Below, one piece after another: positions 7,625 to 16,801 of a stretch of 30,197 nt of DNA. The position numbers and the translations under genes were made by a program. The notes beneath the pieces were generated by a model that was given only the letters and a program-made list of their open reading frames with translations, made no database searches and was not told the origin of the DNA. The DNA comes from Clostridiales bacterium. GTDB lineage: Bacteria; Bacillota_A; Clostridia; Peptostreptococcales; Anaerovoracaceae. Positions within the stretch are counted from its first letter, which is position 1. Each line of letters begins with the position of its first letter. The stretch covers positions 1 through 30,197 of the forward strand of contig JAAZHB010000058.1 of the NCBI GenBank assembly GCA_012510935.1, given 5' to 3'.

Positions 7625-8548
7625 TTATTTATATGCTAGTATTCTTAGCACTGCGCTCTTTTCTGGTTCTTCTGGGCTTGTTTCAATCCAGTTCACAAAA
7701 TCATATCGTTTCAACCAAGTAATCTGTCGCTTTGCATAATGGCGTGAATTCTTCTGTATCTCAGTAGCAGCATCCTTCAGCGTGCATGCTCCAGCGATAT
7801 ATGGAAGCATTTCTTTATATCCAATCGCCTTAGTCATAATTGGAGTCTCAACTGAGTAACCTCTGTCAACGAGATCTCTAATTTCTTTCTCTAGCCCACT
7901 TTTAAGCATTTGAAGGACACGATGATTAATTCTTTCATATAGAATCTCTCGTTTCATAGTAATTGCAAAAAACTTAAAATTATAATTCTCATTAAGTGGA
8001 CATTCTTTAAGATCCTTGATGCCATCGCCTAATTCAAAAGCTTCGATAGCTCTAATTACTTTTCTAGAATTATTAGGATGGATTCTTTCTGCAGCTTCTG
8101 GATCGACAGCGCTCAAATAAGAATGCATATAATCGTTGCCCATTTTTTCAGCTAATGCTTCTAGTTCTGTTCTTCTGCAACCATCATCACCGGCCCCTCC
8201 GAAATCCATATCAAATAAAATAGAATTCATGTATAGGCCTGTACCACCAACAACAATTGGAACTTTTCCTCTTGCAATAATGTTGTCTAATGTTGCATAT
8301 GCAAGCTTCTGGTAAATTGCAACAGTCATATTGTAATCTGGATCTACAAGGTCGTAAAGATGGTGAGGAATCTCATTTAGTTCCTTAGTGCTTGGTTTTG
8401 CACTTCCAATATTTAGGCCCTTATAGACTTGAACTGAATCACAATTTACTATTTCACCATTTACCATCTTGGCTAACTCAATTGCAATATTACTTTTACC
8501 GACCGCAGTCGGGCCTGATATTACATAAACTGTTCTGTCTTTATTCAT
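7625..8548 (-). CDS. miaA: tRNA dimethylallyltransferase
   Basis: MiaA of 307 residues, the usual length. It transfers the dimethylallyl group to the N6 of A37 in tRNAs that read UNN codons, using DMAPP from the same pathway that begins with dxs in this window. The P-loop GPTAVGKS is at 12-19, followed by CDSVQVYKGLNIGSAKP, which binds the acceptor base and the diphosphate, and VVGGTGLYMNS (about 100-110). C-terminal motifs MTKAIGYKEM and YAKRQITWLKR are also present. The start is ATG preceded by AGGAGATAT. It lies 12 bases after mutL, in the common mutS-mutL-miaA order. Confidence 0.97.
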   Translation of the reverse strand: MNKDRTVYVISGPTAVGKSNIAIELAKMVNGEIVNCDSVQVYKGLNIGSAKPSTKELNEIPHHLYDLVDPDYNMTVAIYQKLAYATLDNIIARGKVPIVVGGTGLYMNSILFDMDFGGAGDDGCRRTELEALAEKMGNDYMHSYLSAVDPEAAERIHPNNSRKVIRAIEAFELGDGIKDLKECPLNENYNFKFFAITMKREILYERINHRVLQMLKSGLEKEIRDLVDRGYSVETPIMTKAIGYKEMLPYIAGACTLKDAATEIQKNSRHYAKRQITWLKRYDFVNWIETSPEEPEKSAVLRILAYK

Positions 8549-8560
8549 ATATATCTCCTA

Positions 8561-10381
8561 TCATTTTCTTCTAAAGGCTCTCTCAAGCTCGTATCTTCGT
8601 ACTTTAATGAAAGTAGGCCTTCCATGAGGACACGAATACGGATTCTTACAATTTGCCAATTCTGCAATTAATTCCGATATCTCTTCATTTGATAAAACGT
8701 CATTTGCTTTTACTGCAGACTTGCATGACCTCATAATAATTTTGTCAATCACTGCTCTATTGCATTCAGTTGTTTTAATATAGCCAAGCTCGTCCAAATA
8801 GTTCTTTACAAGCCTGTCAGCCTCACCCAAATCCATATAGCTTGGAATTTCCTTAATAATAAAGCTACCTTCTCCAAAATCTTCAATCAGATAACCCATT
8901 TGATTGAGAACTTGCATCCACGTCCTATCCATATTATACACGTCCATGCTTGCTTCTACCAGAATTGGAGTCAGAATCGGTTGAGAATGCTTCTCCGAAT
9001 TGTCATACATTTCCATAAGTCTTTCATAGAAAATTCTCTCATGAGCCGCATGCTGATCGAGGATAAAGAGATTATCTTTACTCTCAGTAATTATAAATGA
9101 GTTAAAAACATAGCCTTTTACATAAATATCGTCAAAATCGAATGGCACATTAATTTCTTCTTGAAGTTTAATAATTGGCATATCGTCAAGCTTGTCTTTA
9201 GCGATTGTATCAGTTGGAACATCTAGTTTATTACCACTATATTCTAATTCTTTTTCACCTAGGTTACTTAAGAAATCTCTTATCCCTATTCTATTATCAT
9301 CTTTTAATTTTTCATTTATTGTTAATGATTCGGCTATTTCTGCTCTTTCAAAAGGTGTGTCAATAATATTAGAAGCAGTATGCTCACTTTGGTTAAAGGC
9401 ATGAGGGATTGCACCCTCCCTATCCATCACAGAATGAACGGCTGCTGCTATTCCATTAATAATTTCATCCGAATGGAGGAATTTGACTTCCATTTTGCCA
9501 GGATGAATATTTACATCAATTGCATCAGCCTCGACAGTTACAAAGATAATTGCTATTGGGAATCCGGCAAATACTCTATCTCCGTAACCTTTCTCTAAGC
9601 CTGCTTGAATATCTTTGCTATCAACAATTCGACCATTTACAAAGAAAATCTGTCCTTTGCGACTAGTCTTCGTAGTGCCAGGGTCTGAAATATATCCTTT
9701 TACAACGCTATTTTCAACTTTAATTAGTTCTGAAAAATCATTACTTGGATAGACATCCCTAATTGTAGAAAGGTAATTATTATCACCTGCAGTATTTATA
9801 ACAAGCTTAGGCCCGTTATATACCATGAACTTAATACCCGAATAGTAAATGGCTAATTTTTGTAATAGCTCAATAATAGCTGAGGCCTCTCTTGCATCTG
9901 AACCCATAAACTTTCTTCTAGCAGGTGTGTTGTAAAAAACATCTTCGACTACAATCGTGGTTCCAATATTTGCGCCAATCAAGTCTTTACTAATTACCTG
10001 TCCACCATGCATCACAAGTCTCGTCGCGGCCTTTTCATCTGCAGTCCTAGTAATTATGCTAAGTCTTGAAATTGCAGATATACTCGCAAGAGCTTCACCT
10101 CGAAAACCAAGGCTCACAATATGATTTAAATCATCTATGCTAGAAATTTTACCTGTAGCATGTCTTAAAAATGCTATCTCGACTTCATCGGCCTGTATTC
10201 CACAACCATTATCAGTTACTCTAATGTAAGATTTGCCACCATTTCTAATTTCGATAACAATTTTATCTGCACCTGCATCAATAGAATTCTCAACAAGTTC
10301 CTTTATTATTGAAAGCGGTCTTTCGATTACTTCACCGGCAGCTATTTTGTCGGCAATAAAACTATCTAAAACTTTAATCAT
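8561..10381 (-). CDS. mutL: DNA mismatch repair protein MutL, endonuclease type
   Basis: MutL of 606 residues. The N-terminal GHKL ATPase shows ELVENSIDAGAD (28-39), DNGCGI (57-62), RHATGKI (73-79) and GFRGEALASI (92-101). A variable linker (about 330-410) precedes the C-terminal dimerisation and nuclease domain. That domain carries the full DQHA(X)2E(X)4E metal motif (D442 to E453), plus SCKSAVKAND (552-561) and CPHGRPT (584-590), so it should nick DNA itself, as in bacteria lacking MutH. Its start overlaps the last 8 bases of mutS, so the two are translationally coupled, and MutS recruits MutL to mismatches. Identification is secure. Confidence 0.97.
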   Translation of the reverse strand: MIKVLDSFIADKIAAGEVIERPLSIIKELVENSIDAGADKIVIEIRNGGKSYIRVTDNGCGIQADEVEIAFLRHATGKISSIDDLNHIVSLGFRGEALASISAISRLSIITRTADEKAATRLVMHGGQVISKDLIGANIGTTIVVEDVFYNTPARRKFMGSDAREASAIIELLQKLAIYYSGIKFMVYNGPKLVINTAGDNNYLSTIRDVYPSNDFSELIKVENSVVKGYISDPGTTKTSRKGQIFFVNGRIVDSKDIQAGLEKGYGDRVFAGFPIAIIFVTVEADAIDVNIHPGKMEVKFLHSDEIINGIAAAVHSVMDREGAIPHAFNQSEHTASNIIDTPFERAEIAESLTINEKLKDDNRIGIRDFLSNLGEKELEYSGNKLDVPTDTIAKDKLDDMPIIKLQEEINVPFDFDDIYVKGYVFNSFIITESKDNLFILDQHAAHERIFYERLMEMYDNSEKHSQPILTPILVEASMDVYNMDRTWMQVLNQMGYLIEDFGEGSFIIKEIPSYMDLGEADRLVKNYLDELGYIKTTECNRAVIDKIIMRSCKSAVKANDVLSNEEISELIAELANCKNPYSCPHGRPTFIKVRRYELERAFRRK

Positions 10382-13013
10382 CTAGATCACCTCGAATCAA
10401 TTTAACATCATCAATTAAATCCGAAAGTATTGTCATAGCTTTTATTGGCGTAATGCTGTTAATATCCGTAGATAGAATTTTTCTTGATAGTTCTTCGTAT
10501 TGCTCTGAATTAACATTTTCAGCTAAATAGGAGTTCTCTGTCTTATCTTCTAGAAAACTAAGCTGTTTGCCTATCTCATCTGCTTTCAAAGCGTGAGCTT
10601 CAAGTTCCCTAAGCTTAATTGCAGCATTTTGCCTGATCTCAAGCGGAACACCGGCAAGCTTTGCCACATGAATTCCGTAACTTTTACTAGCAGGACCATC
10701 AATAATGTTATGCAAAAAAACTACATTTTTCTGGTCTTCCGTTACTGAAACCGACAAATTGTGAATATTGTCATATTCGCTAGCTAAATCTGTTAACTCA
10801 TGATAATGCGTAGCAAACATTGTTCTAATGCAATTATCTTGCTTGCAAAGGAAAAGACAAGTTGCCCATGCTATCGATAGCCCATCGAAGGTACTTGTGC
10901 CTCGACCAATTTCGTCAAGTATTATTAAACTCTTAGAAGTTGCATTTCTAAGGATATTTGCTAGCTCGCTCATTTCAATAAAGAATGTTGACTGTCCATG
11001 CGAAAGATTATCTGATGCGCCTATTCTAGTGAATACTCTGTCAACAACACCAATTGTGGCCTTGTCACAAGGTACAAAGCAGCCAATTTGAGCCATGAGT
11101 ACAATAATTGCCGTTTGCCTCATATAGGTTGATTTACCGGCCATATTAGGACCTGTAATAATCAGCATATTTCTATCGTTGTTATCAATAAGTGTATCAT
11201 TTGCAACGAAAAGGCCCGCCCCTATCAGCTTCTCGACTGTTGGATGTCTGCCATTCTGTATATCAATTAAATCCTCTTTGTTAACTAGTGGCTTAACATA
11301 ATTATTTTCTATTGAAACCTTTGCGAATGATATAAGGACATCGGTTAATGCAATTGCGTAAGAAGCTTTCTGTAATTCAACAATATATGGTTCAATCGTA
11401 TTTCTTATTTCAGCAAACAATTCATATTCCAGCTTATTAATCTGAACCTCAGCTGTAAGGACAAGACTCTCTTTATCTTTAAGTTCTGGTGTAATATATC
11501 TTTCATTGTTAACTAAAGTCTGTTTGCGGATATAATCTTCTGGAACCTTAGAAGTCATTCCTTTACTTACATCTAGATAATAACCAAACACTTTATTATA
11601 TCCAACTTTAATAGTCTTAATTCCAGTTCGTTCTCTTTCGGATGCCTCAAGTCCGGCAATCCATAATTTGGCATCTTTAATAGAAGCTTTCAATTCATCT
11701 AGCTTATCTGAAAAACCATCTTTGATAATTCCGCCGTTGGTAATTATGTGAGGTGGCTCATCAACTATTGCCCTATCAAGATAGTTATAAAGTTCATCGT
11801 AGTTGCCAATATTGTTGCATATATCATTTACCAAGACAGAATCCAATGATTGTAAAGCACTATGTATTGCAGGTAGTTCGCCAAGTGTCACCTTTAAAGC
11901 TACCAAATCTTTGGCATTTGCTCTCTTACTTGCAATTCGAGCAGTTAATCTTTGAAAATCATATACATGCTTAAGTGACTCAGACACCTCTCTCATACAA
12001 GATTGGTTTGAACAAAAGCACTCAACCGCATCAAGCCTATTGTTAATTGCAGAGGCATCCTTTAATGGTTCTTTAAGAAATGACTTAAGCAACCTAGCGC
12101 CCATAGCGGTTTTAGTTCTATTAAGAGTTCCAAATAATGATCCTTTAGTCTCCCCGTCGTATAGTGTTTCAAGTAACTCAAGATTTCTAATTGTCGAGCG
12201 GTCTAATTGCATCGAATCCTTGACATTCTTGATTACTAACTCAGTGATTTGATTAGGCGATTGCTTTTGAGTGTCAATAAGATACATCAAAAGAGAACCA
12301 ACGGCGCATATTGCCGCTTTGTCTCCATCAATTCCAAGTGAAATAAGAGAACTCACATTAAAGTGATTATTAATAATTCTCGTACAATCTTCTTCATGAA
12401 AATATGGTTTCTCAAACCCGCTCAAAAGTGCTGCAACTCCAGATTTATCAAGTTCCTCCTCAATATAATCCTTGCAGGCGGACTGACAAATCACTTCTTT
12501 TGCCATATACTTGCTTATTTCAGAGGCAAGAAGATCTTCGGAAGATGCTCTATCAAAACTCATGCAAAATAGCTCTCCTGTTGATATATCAGCAAAAGCT
12601 AAGCCTGTATTTTCTGAATCTACAAACACCGATGCTATGTACACATTATCAGAACTATTAATACCTCCTGAGAAATCTAAAGTTCCGGGGGTAATGACTC
12701 TGATAACATCTCTTTCGACAATACCCTTGGCATCTTTGGGGTCTTCTAGCTGTTCGCAAATTGCTACCTTATGTCCGAGTTTAACCAATTTAGTAATATA
12801 ACCCTCGGCGGCATGATGAGGCACACCGCACATAGGGGCTTTCTCTTCTAACCCACAATTTCGACCAGTTAATGCTAATTCTAGATCTCTAGCTGCAATA
12901 ATAGCATCATCAAAAAAGAGCTCATAGAAATCACCTAATCTAAACATTAAAAGGCAATCCATATGCTCTTCTTTTATTCTGTTATATTGCTGCATCATTG
13001 GTGATAATGCCAT
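10374..13013 (-). CDS. mutS: DNA mismatch repair protein MutS
   Basis: MutS1 of 879 residues, the full family length. The N-terminal mismatch-binding domain has the Phe-X-Glu wedge in GDFYELF (F29-Y30-E31) and PMCGVPHHAAEGYI. Connector, lever and clamp domains follow. The ATPase domain carries Walker A GPNMAGKST (621-629), STFFIEMSELA, and Walker B DEIGRGTS (700-707), followed by FATHYHEL. It recognises base mismatches and small loops, then slides as a clamp to recruit MutL, encoded immediately downstream with an 8-base overlap. The start is ATG with GGAGAG upstream. The 23-base gap from tlyA suggests the same transcript. Confidence 0.98.
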   Translation of the reverse strand: MALSPMMQQYNRIKEEHMDCLLMFRLGDFYELFFDDAIIAARDLELALTGRNCGLEEKAPMCGVPHHAAEGYITKLVKLGHKVAICEQLEDPKDAKGIVERDVIRVITPGTLDFSGGINSSDNVYIASVFVDSENTGLAFADISTGELFCMSFDRASSEDLLASEISKYMAKEVICQSACKDYIEEELDKSGVAALLSGFEKPYFHEEDCTRIINNHFNVSSLISLGIDGDKAAICAVGSLLMYLIDTQKQSPNQITELVIKNVKDSMQLDRSTIRNLELLETLYDGETKGSLFGTLNRTKTAMGARLLKSFLKEPLKDASAINNRLDAVECFCSNQSCMREVSESLKHVYDFQRLTARIASKRANAKDLVALKVTLGELPAIHSALQSLDSVLVNDICNNIGNYDELYNYLDRAIVDEPPHIITNGGIIKDGFSDKLDELKASIKDAKLWIAGLEASERERTGIKTIKVGYNKVFGYYLDVSKGMTSKVPEDYIRKQTLVNNERYITPELKDKESLVLTAEVQINKLEYELFAEIRNTIEPYIVELQKASYAIALTDVLISFAKVSIENNYVKPLVNKEDLIDIQNGRHPTVEKLIGAGLFVANDTLIDNNDRNMLIITGPNMAGKSTYMRQTAIIVLMAQIGCFVPCDKATIGVVDRVFTRIGASDNLSHGQSTFFIEMSELANILRNATSKSLIILDEIGRGTSTFDGLSIAWATCLFLCKQDNCIRTMFATHYHELTDLASEYDNIHNLSVSVTEDQKNVVFLHNIIDGPASKSYGIHVAKLAGVPLEIRQNAAIKLRELEAHALKADEIGKQLSFLEDKTENSYLAENVNSEQYEELSRKILSTDINSITPIKAMTILSDLIDDVKLIRGDLDD

Positions 13014-13036
13014 AAACTCTCCATTCGTATTTTAAT

Positions 13037-13840
13037 CTAATTATCAAGTTGCGTATGTGATTGTTCAACAATCAATGCCGGATTCAAAATAATCTCCTCT
13101 TCAAGAGAAGCCTCTGGCACAAGACATAGCAAGTATTCTATGTTCCCTTTTGTACCTTTTACCGGCGAAAAAGTGAGGCCTATTGGCGAAAGATTGCACT
13201 CTTTCGCATACCCTATCACCTTCTCTATAACCTCTGTATGAACTTTATAGTCTCTAACAATTCCGTTTTTCCCAACCTGTTCTCTTCCTGCCTCAAATTG
13301 TGGTTTGACAAGGCATAATACTTTGCCGTTTTCAGACAAAATTGATGAAGCAACAGGAAGCATGTGCTTTACCGAAATAAAGGAGACATCAATAGAAATC
13401 AAATCGATTGGTTCTTCAATAAGATTTGTATCTAAGTATCTAATATTGGTTTTCTCCATATTAACGACTCTTGGATCAACACGAAGCTTGTAATCTAACT
13501 GTCCATATCCAACATCAATTGCATATACTTTAGTTGCACCATTCTGTAGCATGCAATCCGTAAAGCCACCGGTAGATGCACCCATATCAACACCTACAGC
13601 CTCTTTGCAAGAAATATCAAAATCTTCAATTGCTTTCTCAAGCTTAAGTCCACCCCTACTTACATAAGGGCACAACTTCTCTTTCAGTGCAAAGTCTAAA
13701 TCTATATCAAAAGTTCTACCTGGCTTATCCTCAATTGCTCCATCTACGAGGACCAGTCCTGCCATAATAGTTCTTTTTGCCTTATCTCTTGATTCGCAAA
13801 GTCCTTTATTAACAAGAATTACATCAAGCCTTTCTTTCAA
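13037..13840 (-). CDS. tlyA: TlyA-family rRNA 2'-O-methyltransferase
   Basis: A 267-residue TlyA protein. An N-terminal S4 RNA-binding domain (about 1-62, RLDVILVNKGLCESRDKAK) is joined to an FtsJ-like methyltransferase with the SAM site DMGASTGGFTD (about 85-95). The expected K-D-K-E type residues are visible (K66 in RGGLKL, the aspartate of SIDVSFISVKH, and LVKPQFE). TlyA methylates cytidine 2'-OH in 16S and/or 23S rRNA; older names call it hemolysin. The start overlaps dxs by 17 bases, the usual dxs-tlyA coupling in Bacillota. In many Clostridia the next genes are nadK, argR and recN; here mutS follows instead. Which rRNA sites are modified cannot be read. Confidence 0.93.
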   Translation of the reverse strand: MKERLDVILVNKGLCESRDKAKRTIMAGLVLVDGAIEDKPGRTFDIDLDFALKEKLCPYVSRGGLKLEKAIEDFDISCKEAVGVDMGASTGGFTDCMLQNGATKVYAIDVGYGQLDYKLRVDPRVVNMEKTNIRYLDTNLIEEPIDLISIDVSFISVKHMLPVASSILSENGKVLCLVKPQFEAGREQVGKNGIVRDYKVHTEVIEKVIGYAKECNLSPIGLTFSPVKGTKGNIEYLLCLVPEASLEEEIILNPALIVEQSHTQLDN

Positions 13841-15686
13841 AGTATTCAGTTGCTCCTTTCACAATTGATTCAACATCTATACCGCATTGCTTGCGAAGTT
13901 CTGGTACACTTCCATGCTCAATAAATTCATCTGGCAGTGCATAGCATTGAATCTTATAGTCTGAATCGACATTGCTACACGAGAAAGTCTGTCCAAAACC
14001 GCCCTGAAGAACATTATCTTCAATGGTTATAACCAGTTTCGTATCTAAATTTGCCCAACTATTAATAAAAGGTTTAATGACTGAAATACTTGTTACTCCT
14101 ACAGAAAAGCCTTTTGCTCTTAATAGTTCAGCTGCCTGAGTGCCTTCATCAAGCATCGAACCGACAGCAAGTATTGTTATGTCTTTACCTTCTGAAATAA
14201 TTTCATTTGTCATATCGAAAGGACCAATGCTTGGCACATCAAGTTCAGATGTTCCTCTAGGATATCTAATTGCAACAGGACCTGTGCACTCATTTATCGC
14301 ATATTCAAGCATTTCTTCTAGTTGTCTTCCATCACATGGCGTCAAAACTGTCATATTTGGAATCATATTGAAGTAGGAGATATCGAACATACCATGATGT
14401 GTCTCTCCGTCAGCTCCAACCAGACCTGACCTATCAACTGCAAAAACTACATGCAGATTCTGTAAGCATACATCCTCGATTATTTGATCTATTGCTCTTT
14501 GAAGAAAGCTTGAATAAATAGCGCAAACCGGCACAAAACCGCTTCTTGCTAAGCCTGCAGCAAAAACTATTGCGTGCTCCTCAGCTATTCCTACATCAAA
14601 GAATCTATCCGGATGGGTCTCATAAAATGGACCTAGTCCTGTGGCAGTACCCATGGCAGCACAAATTGCAACAATCTTCTCATTCTCCTCAGCCATATCA
14701 TTTAGTTTATTACCGAAAACACTTGAAAAGCTTGGCGAAGAACTTATCTTATTAACTTTACCGTTATTTCTATCAAAAGATGCAATCCCATGAAACTTGC
14801 GTGGATACTTCTCTGCAAATTCATATCCTTTGCCCTTCTTTGTAATGACATGAATCAAAGTAGGTCCGTCAATTTTATTAGCAGCATGCATTGCATCGCA
14901 CAACGCTTCAAAATCATAACCATCTACCGGGCCAAAATATTTTACGCCTAAGTCTTCTATAAAAGAACCTTCTTCTCTTATAATTGAATGCTTAAGCTTG
15001 TCTCTAGTTGATAGTAGTCCTCCAGCAATCTTATTGCCAACAGCCGGGCCTCCATATAGAATTGATTTCAAGGATTCTTTAGTCTTCAGATAACTATTAG
15101 ATGTACGAAGTGCTGTCAAATGCTTGGACATTCCTCCGACATTATGAGCGATGGACATACCATTATCATTGAGAATTATACGAAGCTTATTGCCGGCTCC
15201 ACCTGCATTATTTAATGCTTCATACACTAGCCCACCAGTCATTGAACCATCTCCAATAACAGCTACTATTTCATTATCTTCTTTATTCAAGTCTCTGGCA
15301 GTAGCCATTCCAAGAGCTGCACTCACAGATGTACTGCTGTGGCCTGTCTCATATACATCAAATTCACTTTCTCTAACCTTAGGAAAACCGCTAAGTCCAC
15401 CAAATTGTCTTAGACTGTCAAAATATTTTCCCCTGCCTGTAAGAATTTTATGAACATAAGCTTGATGTCCCACATCAAAAATTATCTTATCAGTTGGGGT
15501 ATTATAAACTCTGTGAAGAGCAATTGTTAGCTCCACAATTCCAAGATTTGAAGCTAGATGTCCTCCAGTTTTCGATACCTTATTTATTAAGAATTCTCTA
15601 ATATCTTCTGATAGAAGTTTTAAATCGTCATAACTTCCATTTCGAACAATAGATATTAAATCTTCGTTTTCAATGTCATAATACAT
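13824..15686 (-). CDS. dxs: 1-deoxy-D-xylulose-5-phosphate synthase
   Basis: Dxs of 620 residues, full length. It condenses pyruvate and glyceraldehyde 3-phosphate with thiamine diphosphate, the first step of the non-mevalonate isoprenoid pathway. Motifs are GHLASNLG (about 42-49), FDVGHQAYVHK, the ThDP/Mg site GDGSMTGG (145-152) ending in an ALNNAG stretch, the catalytic-type glutamate E370 in GIAEEHA, and DRSGLVGADGETHHGMFD. The C-terminal transketolase domain follows. It is 21 bases after ispA and overlaps tlyA, in the standard xseA-xseB-ispA-dxs-tlyA order. The product feeds ispA and miaA, both in this window. Confidence 0.98.
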   Translation of the reverse strand: MYYDIENEDLISIVRNGSYDDLKLLSEDIREFLINKVSKTGGHLASNLGIVELTIALHRVYNTPTDKIIFDVGHQAYVHKILTGRGKYFDSLRQFGGLSGFPKVRESEFDVYETGHSSTSVSAALGMATARDLNKEDNEIVAVIGDGSMTGGLVYEALNNAGGAGNKLRIILNDNGMSIAHNVGGMSKHLTALRTSNSYLKTKESLKSILYGGPAVGNKIAGGLLSTRDKLKHSIIREEGSFIEDLGVKYFGPVDGYDFEALCDAMHAANKIDGPTLIHVITKKGKGYEFAEKYPRKFHGIASFDRNNGKVNKISSSPSFSSVFGNKLNDMAEENEKIVAICAAMGTATGLGPFYETHPDRFFDVGIAEEHAIVFAAGLARSGFVPVCAIYSSFLQRAIDQIIEDVCLQNLHVVFAVDRSGLVGADGETHHGMFDISYFNMIPNMTVLTPCDGRQLEEMLEYAINECTGPVAIRYPRGTSELDVPSIGPFDMTNEIISEGKDITILAVGSMLDEGTQAAELLRAKGFSVGVTSISVIKPFINSWANLDTKLVITIEDNVLQGGFGQTFSCSNVDSDYKIQCYALPDEFIEHGSVPELRKQCGIDVESIVKGATEYFERKA

Positions 15687-15707
15687 ATTAATTCCTATAT
15701 AGATTAA

Positions 15708-16601
15708 CTATGCCTTTCTTATCTCAAGTTTTCTTGCTAATTCTATAAAAAATTCTGAATCATCTTCATTCATATCGCTCAATGTCGCAATTGCACCATC
15801 GGTTAATTCATGAAGTTTATCTTTGGCTTCATCTAATCCATGCACGCATACATAGCTGCATTTTCCATCTTTTAAGTCTTTACCAATTGTCTTGCCAAGA
15901 GTCTTGCTGTCGCCTTCAAAATCAAGTATATCATCAGAGATTTGAAATGCTTTACCAAGCTTCATAGCATAACTTCTGAACTTATCAGCAAGCTCTTCTT
16001 TAGCATTACCAAGTAGCATTCCAGCAACTATCGGACAAGTGAGAAGCTTTCCAGTTTTATTAGCATGAATGAACTCAACAAGATCTGCACTTGCAACATT
16101 ATTCTCATTCTCAATATCAGAAATCTGTCCTGCTATCATGCCTTGTACCCCTGCTGCATTCAGAATCTCGTACTGAGCCTTAGCATGTGCAACGAGCTTA
16201 ACTTGATTGTCATAATAATTAGAAAGATCCTTTGACATCAATTCAGCGGCACTATTTAGCAATCCATCGCCAGCAAGTATAGCAATCGCTTCTCCGTATA
16301 CTTTATGGCATGTTGGCTTACCTCTTCTTAAGTCGTCATCATCCATAGCTGGCAAATCATCATGAATGAGTGAATATGTGTGAATATATTCTATTGCAAT
16401 TGCATATGGGAGAGCTTCCATTATATCACCGCCAGCAAAATCACAAGCAGCAAGGAGCATTACTGGGCGAAGTCTCTTCCCACCAGCTCCTAGGCTATAT
16501 CTCATTGCAGCATCAACTGTAGAAGCATCACTAGGAGCAAGAGGCAAATAATCATAAAGATGCTCAGTAACTATTTTTTTGTATTCATCATAACTACGCA
16601 T
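15708..16601 (-). CDS. ispA: Short-chain polyprenyl diphosphate synthase (FPP/GGPP type)
   Basis: A trans-isoprenyl diphosphate synthase of 297 residues that joins IPP to allylic diphosphates. It has the first aspartate-rich motif DDLPAMD (81-87), GKRLRP near the N-terminus, the lysine loop HANKTGKL, and the second motif DDILD (223-227). Placement in the xseB-dxs interval and overall similarity favour farnesyl diphosphate synthase; chain length is not certain from motifs. I start it at the ATG at 16599-16601, which has AGGAG nine bases upstream and overlaps the xseB stop by 8 bases (ATGCGTAG). An in-frame TTG at 16622 would add seven residues, but that stretch contains the Shine-Dalgarno sequence itself. 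Confidence 0.95.
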   Translation of the reverse strand: MRSYDEYKKIVTEHLYDYLPLAPSDASTVDAAMRYSLGAGGKRLRPVMLLAACDFAGGDIMEALPYAIAIEYIHTYSLIHDDLPAMDDDDLRRGKPTCHKVYGEAIAILAGDGLLNSAAELMSKDLSNYYDNQVKLVAHAKAQYEILNAAGVQGMIAGQISDIENENNVASADLVEFIHANKTGKLLTCPIVAGMLLGNAKEELADKFRSYAMKLGKAFQISDDILDFEGDSKTLGKTIGKDLKDGKCSYVCVHGLDEAKDKLHELTDGAIATLSDMNEDDSEFFIELARKLEIRKA

Positions 16602-16797
16602 TAATATGTTCTCCTGTTTCAAAATTAATTATCTGCTGTTCAGCTTCTTCTAGTATTTTATTACAAAATTCCGCTTCCTTTGTACCGATTTCAAATAGTT
16701 TCAAGGAATCCTCAAGAGATGTGGATTGCTTACTAATTTCACTAGCTGCGTTCTGAAGATTAACTAGTGCTTCTGTAAAGGTTTTCTTATCATCCAT
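16594..16797 (-). CDS. xseB: Exodeoxyribonuclease VII small subunit
   Basis: A 67-residue XseB, a short, largely helical protein. The typical FTEALVNLQNAASEISKQS start and the SLEDSLKLFEIGTKEAEFC coiled region are present, ending in EAEQQIINFETGE. Several copies bind XseA to make the ATP-independent exonuclease that degrades single-stranded DNA from both ends. The ATG has a strong AAAGGAG eight bases upstream that overlaps the end of xseA; the intergenic gap is four bases. Its stop overlaps the start of ispA. Confidence 0.95.
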   Translation of the reverse strand: MDDKKTFTEALVNLQNAASEISKQSTSLEDSLKLFEIGTKEAEFCNKILEEAEQQIINFETGEHINA

Positions 16798-16801
16798 TAT
16801 T

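Noticed and set aside
16602..16622. Upstream TTG start for ispA adding 7 residues
   Set aside because: The extra codons contain the AGGAG that serves the ATG at 16601, which also makes a standard 8-base overlap with xseB.
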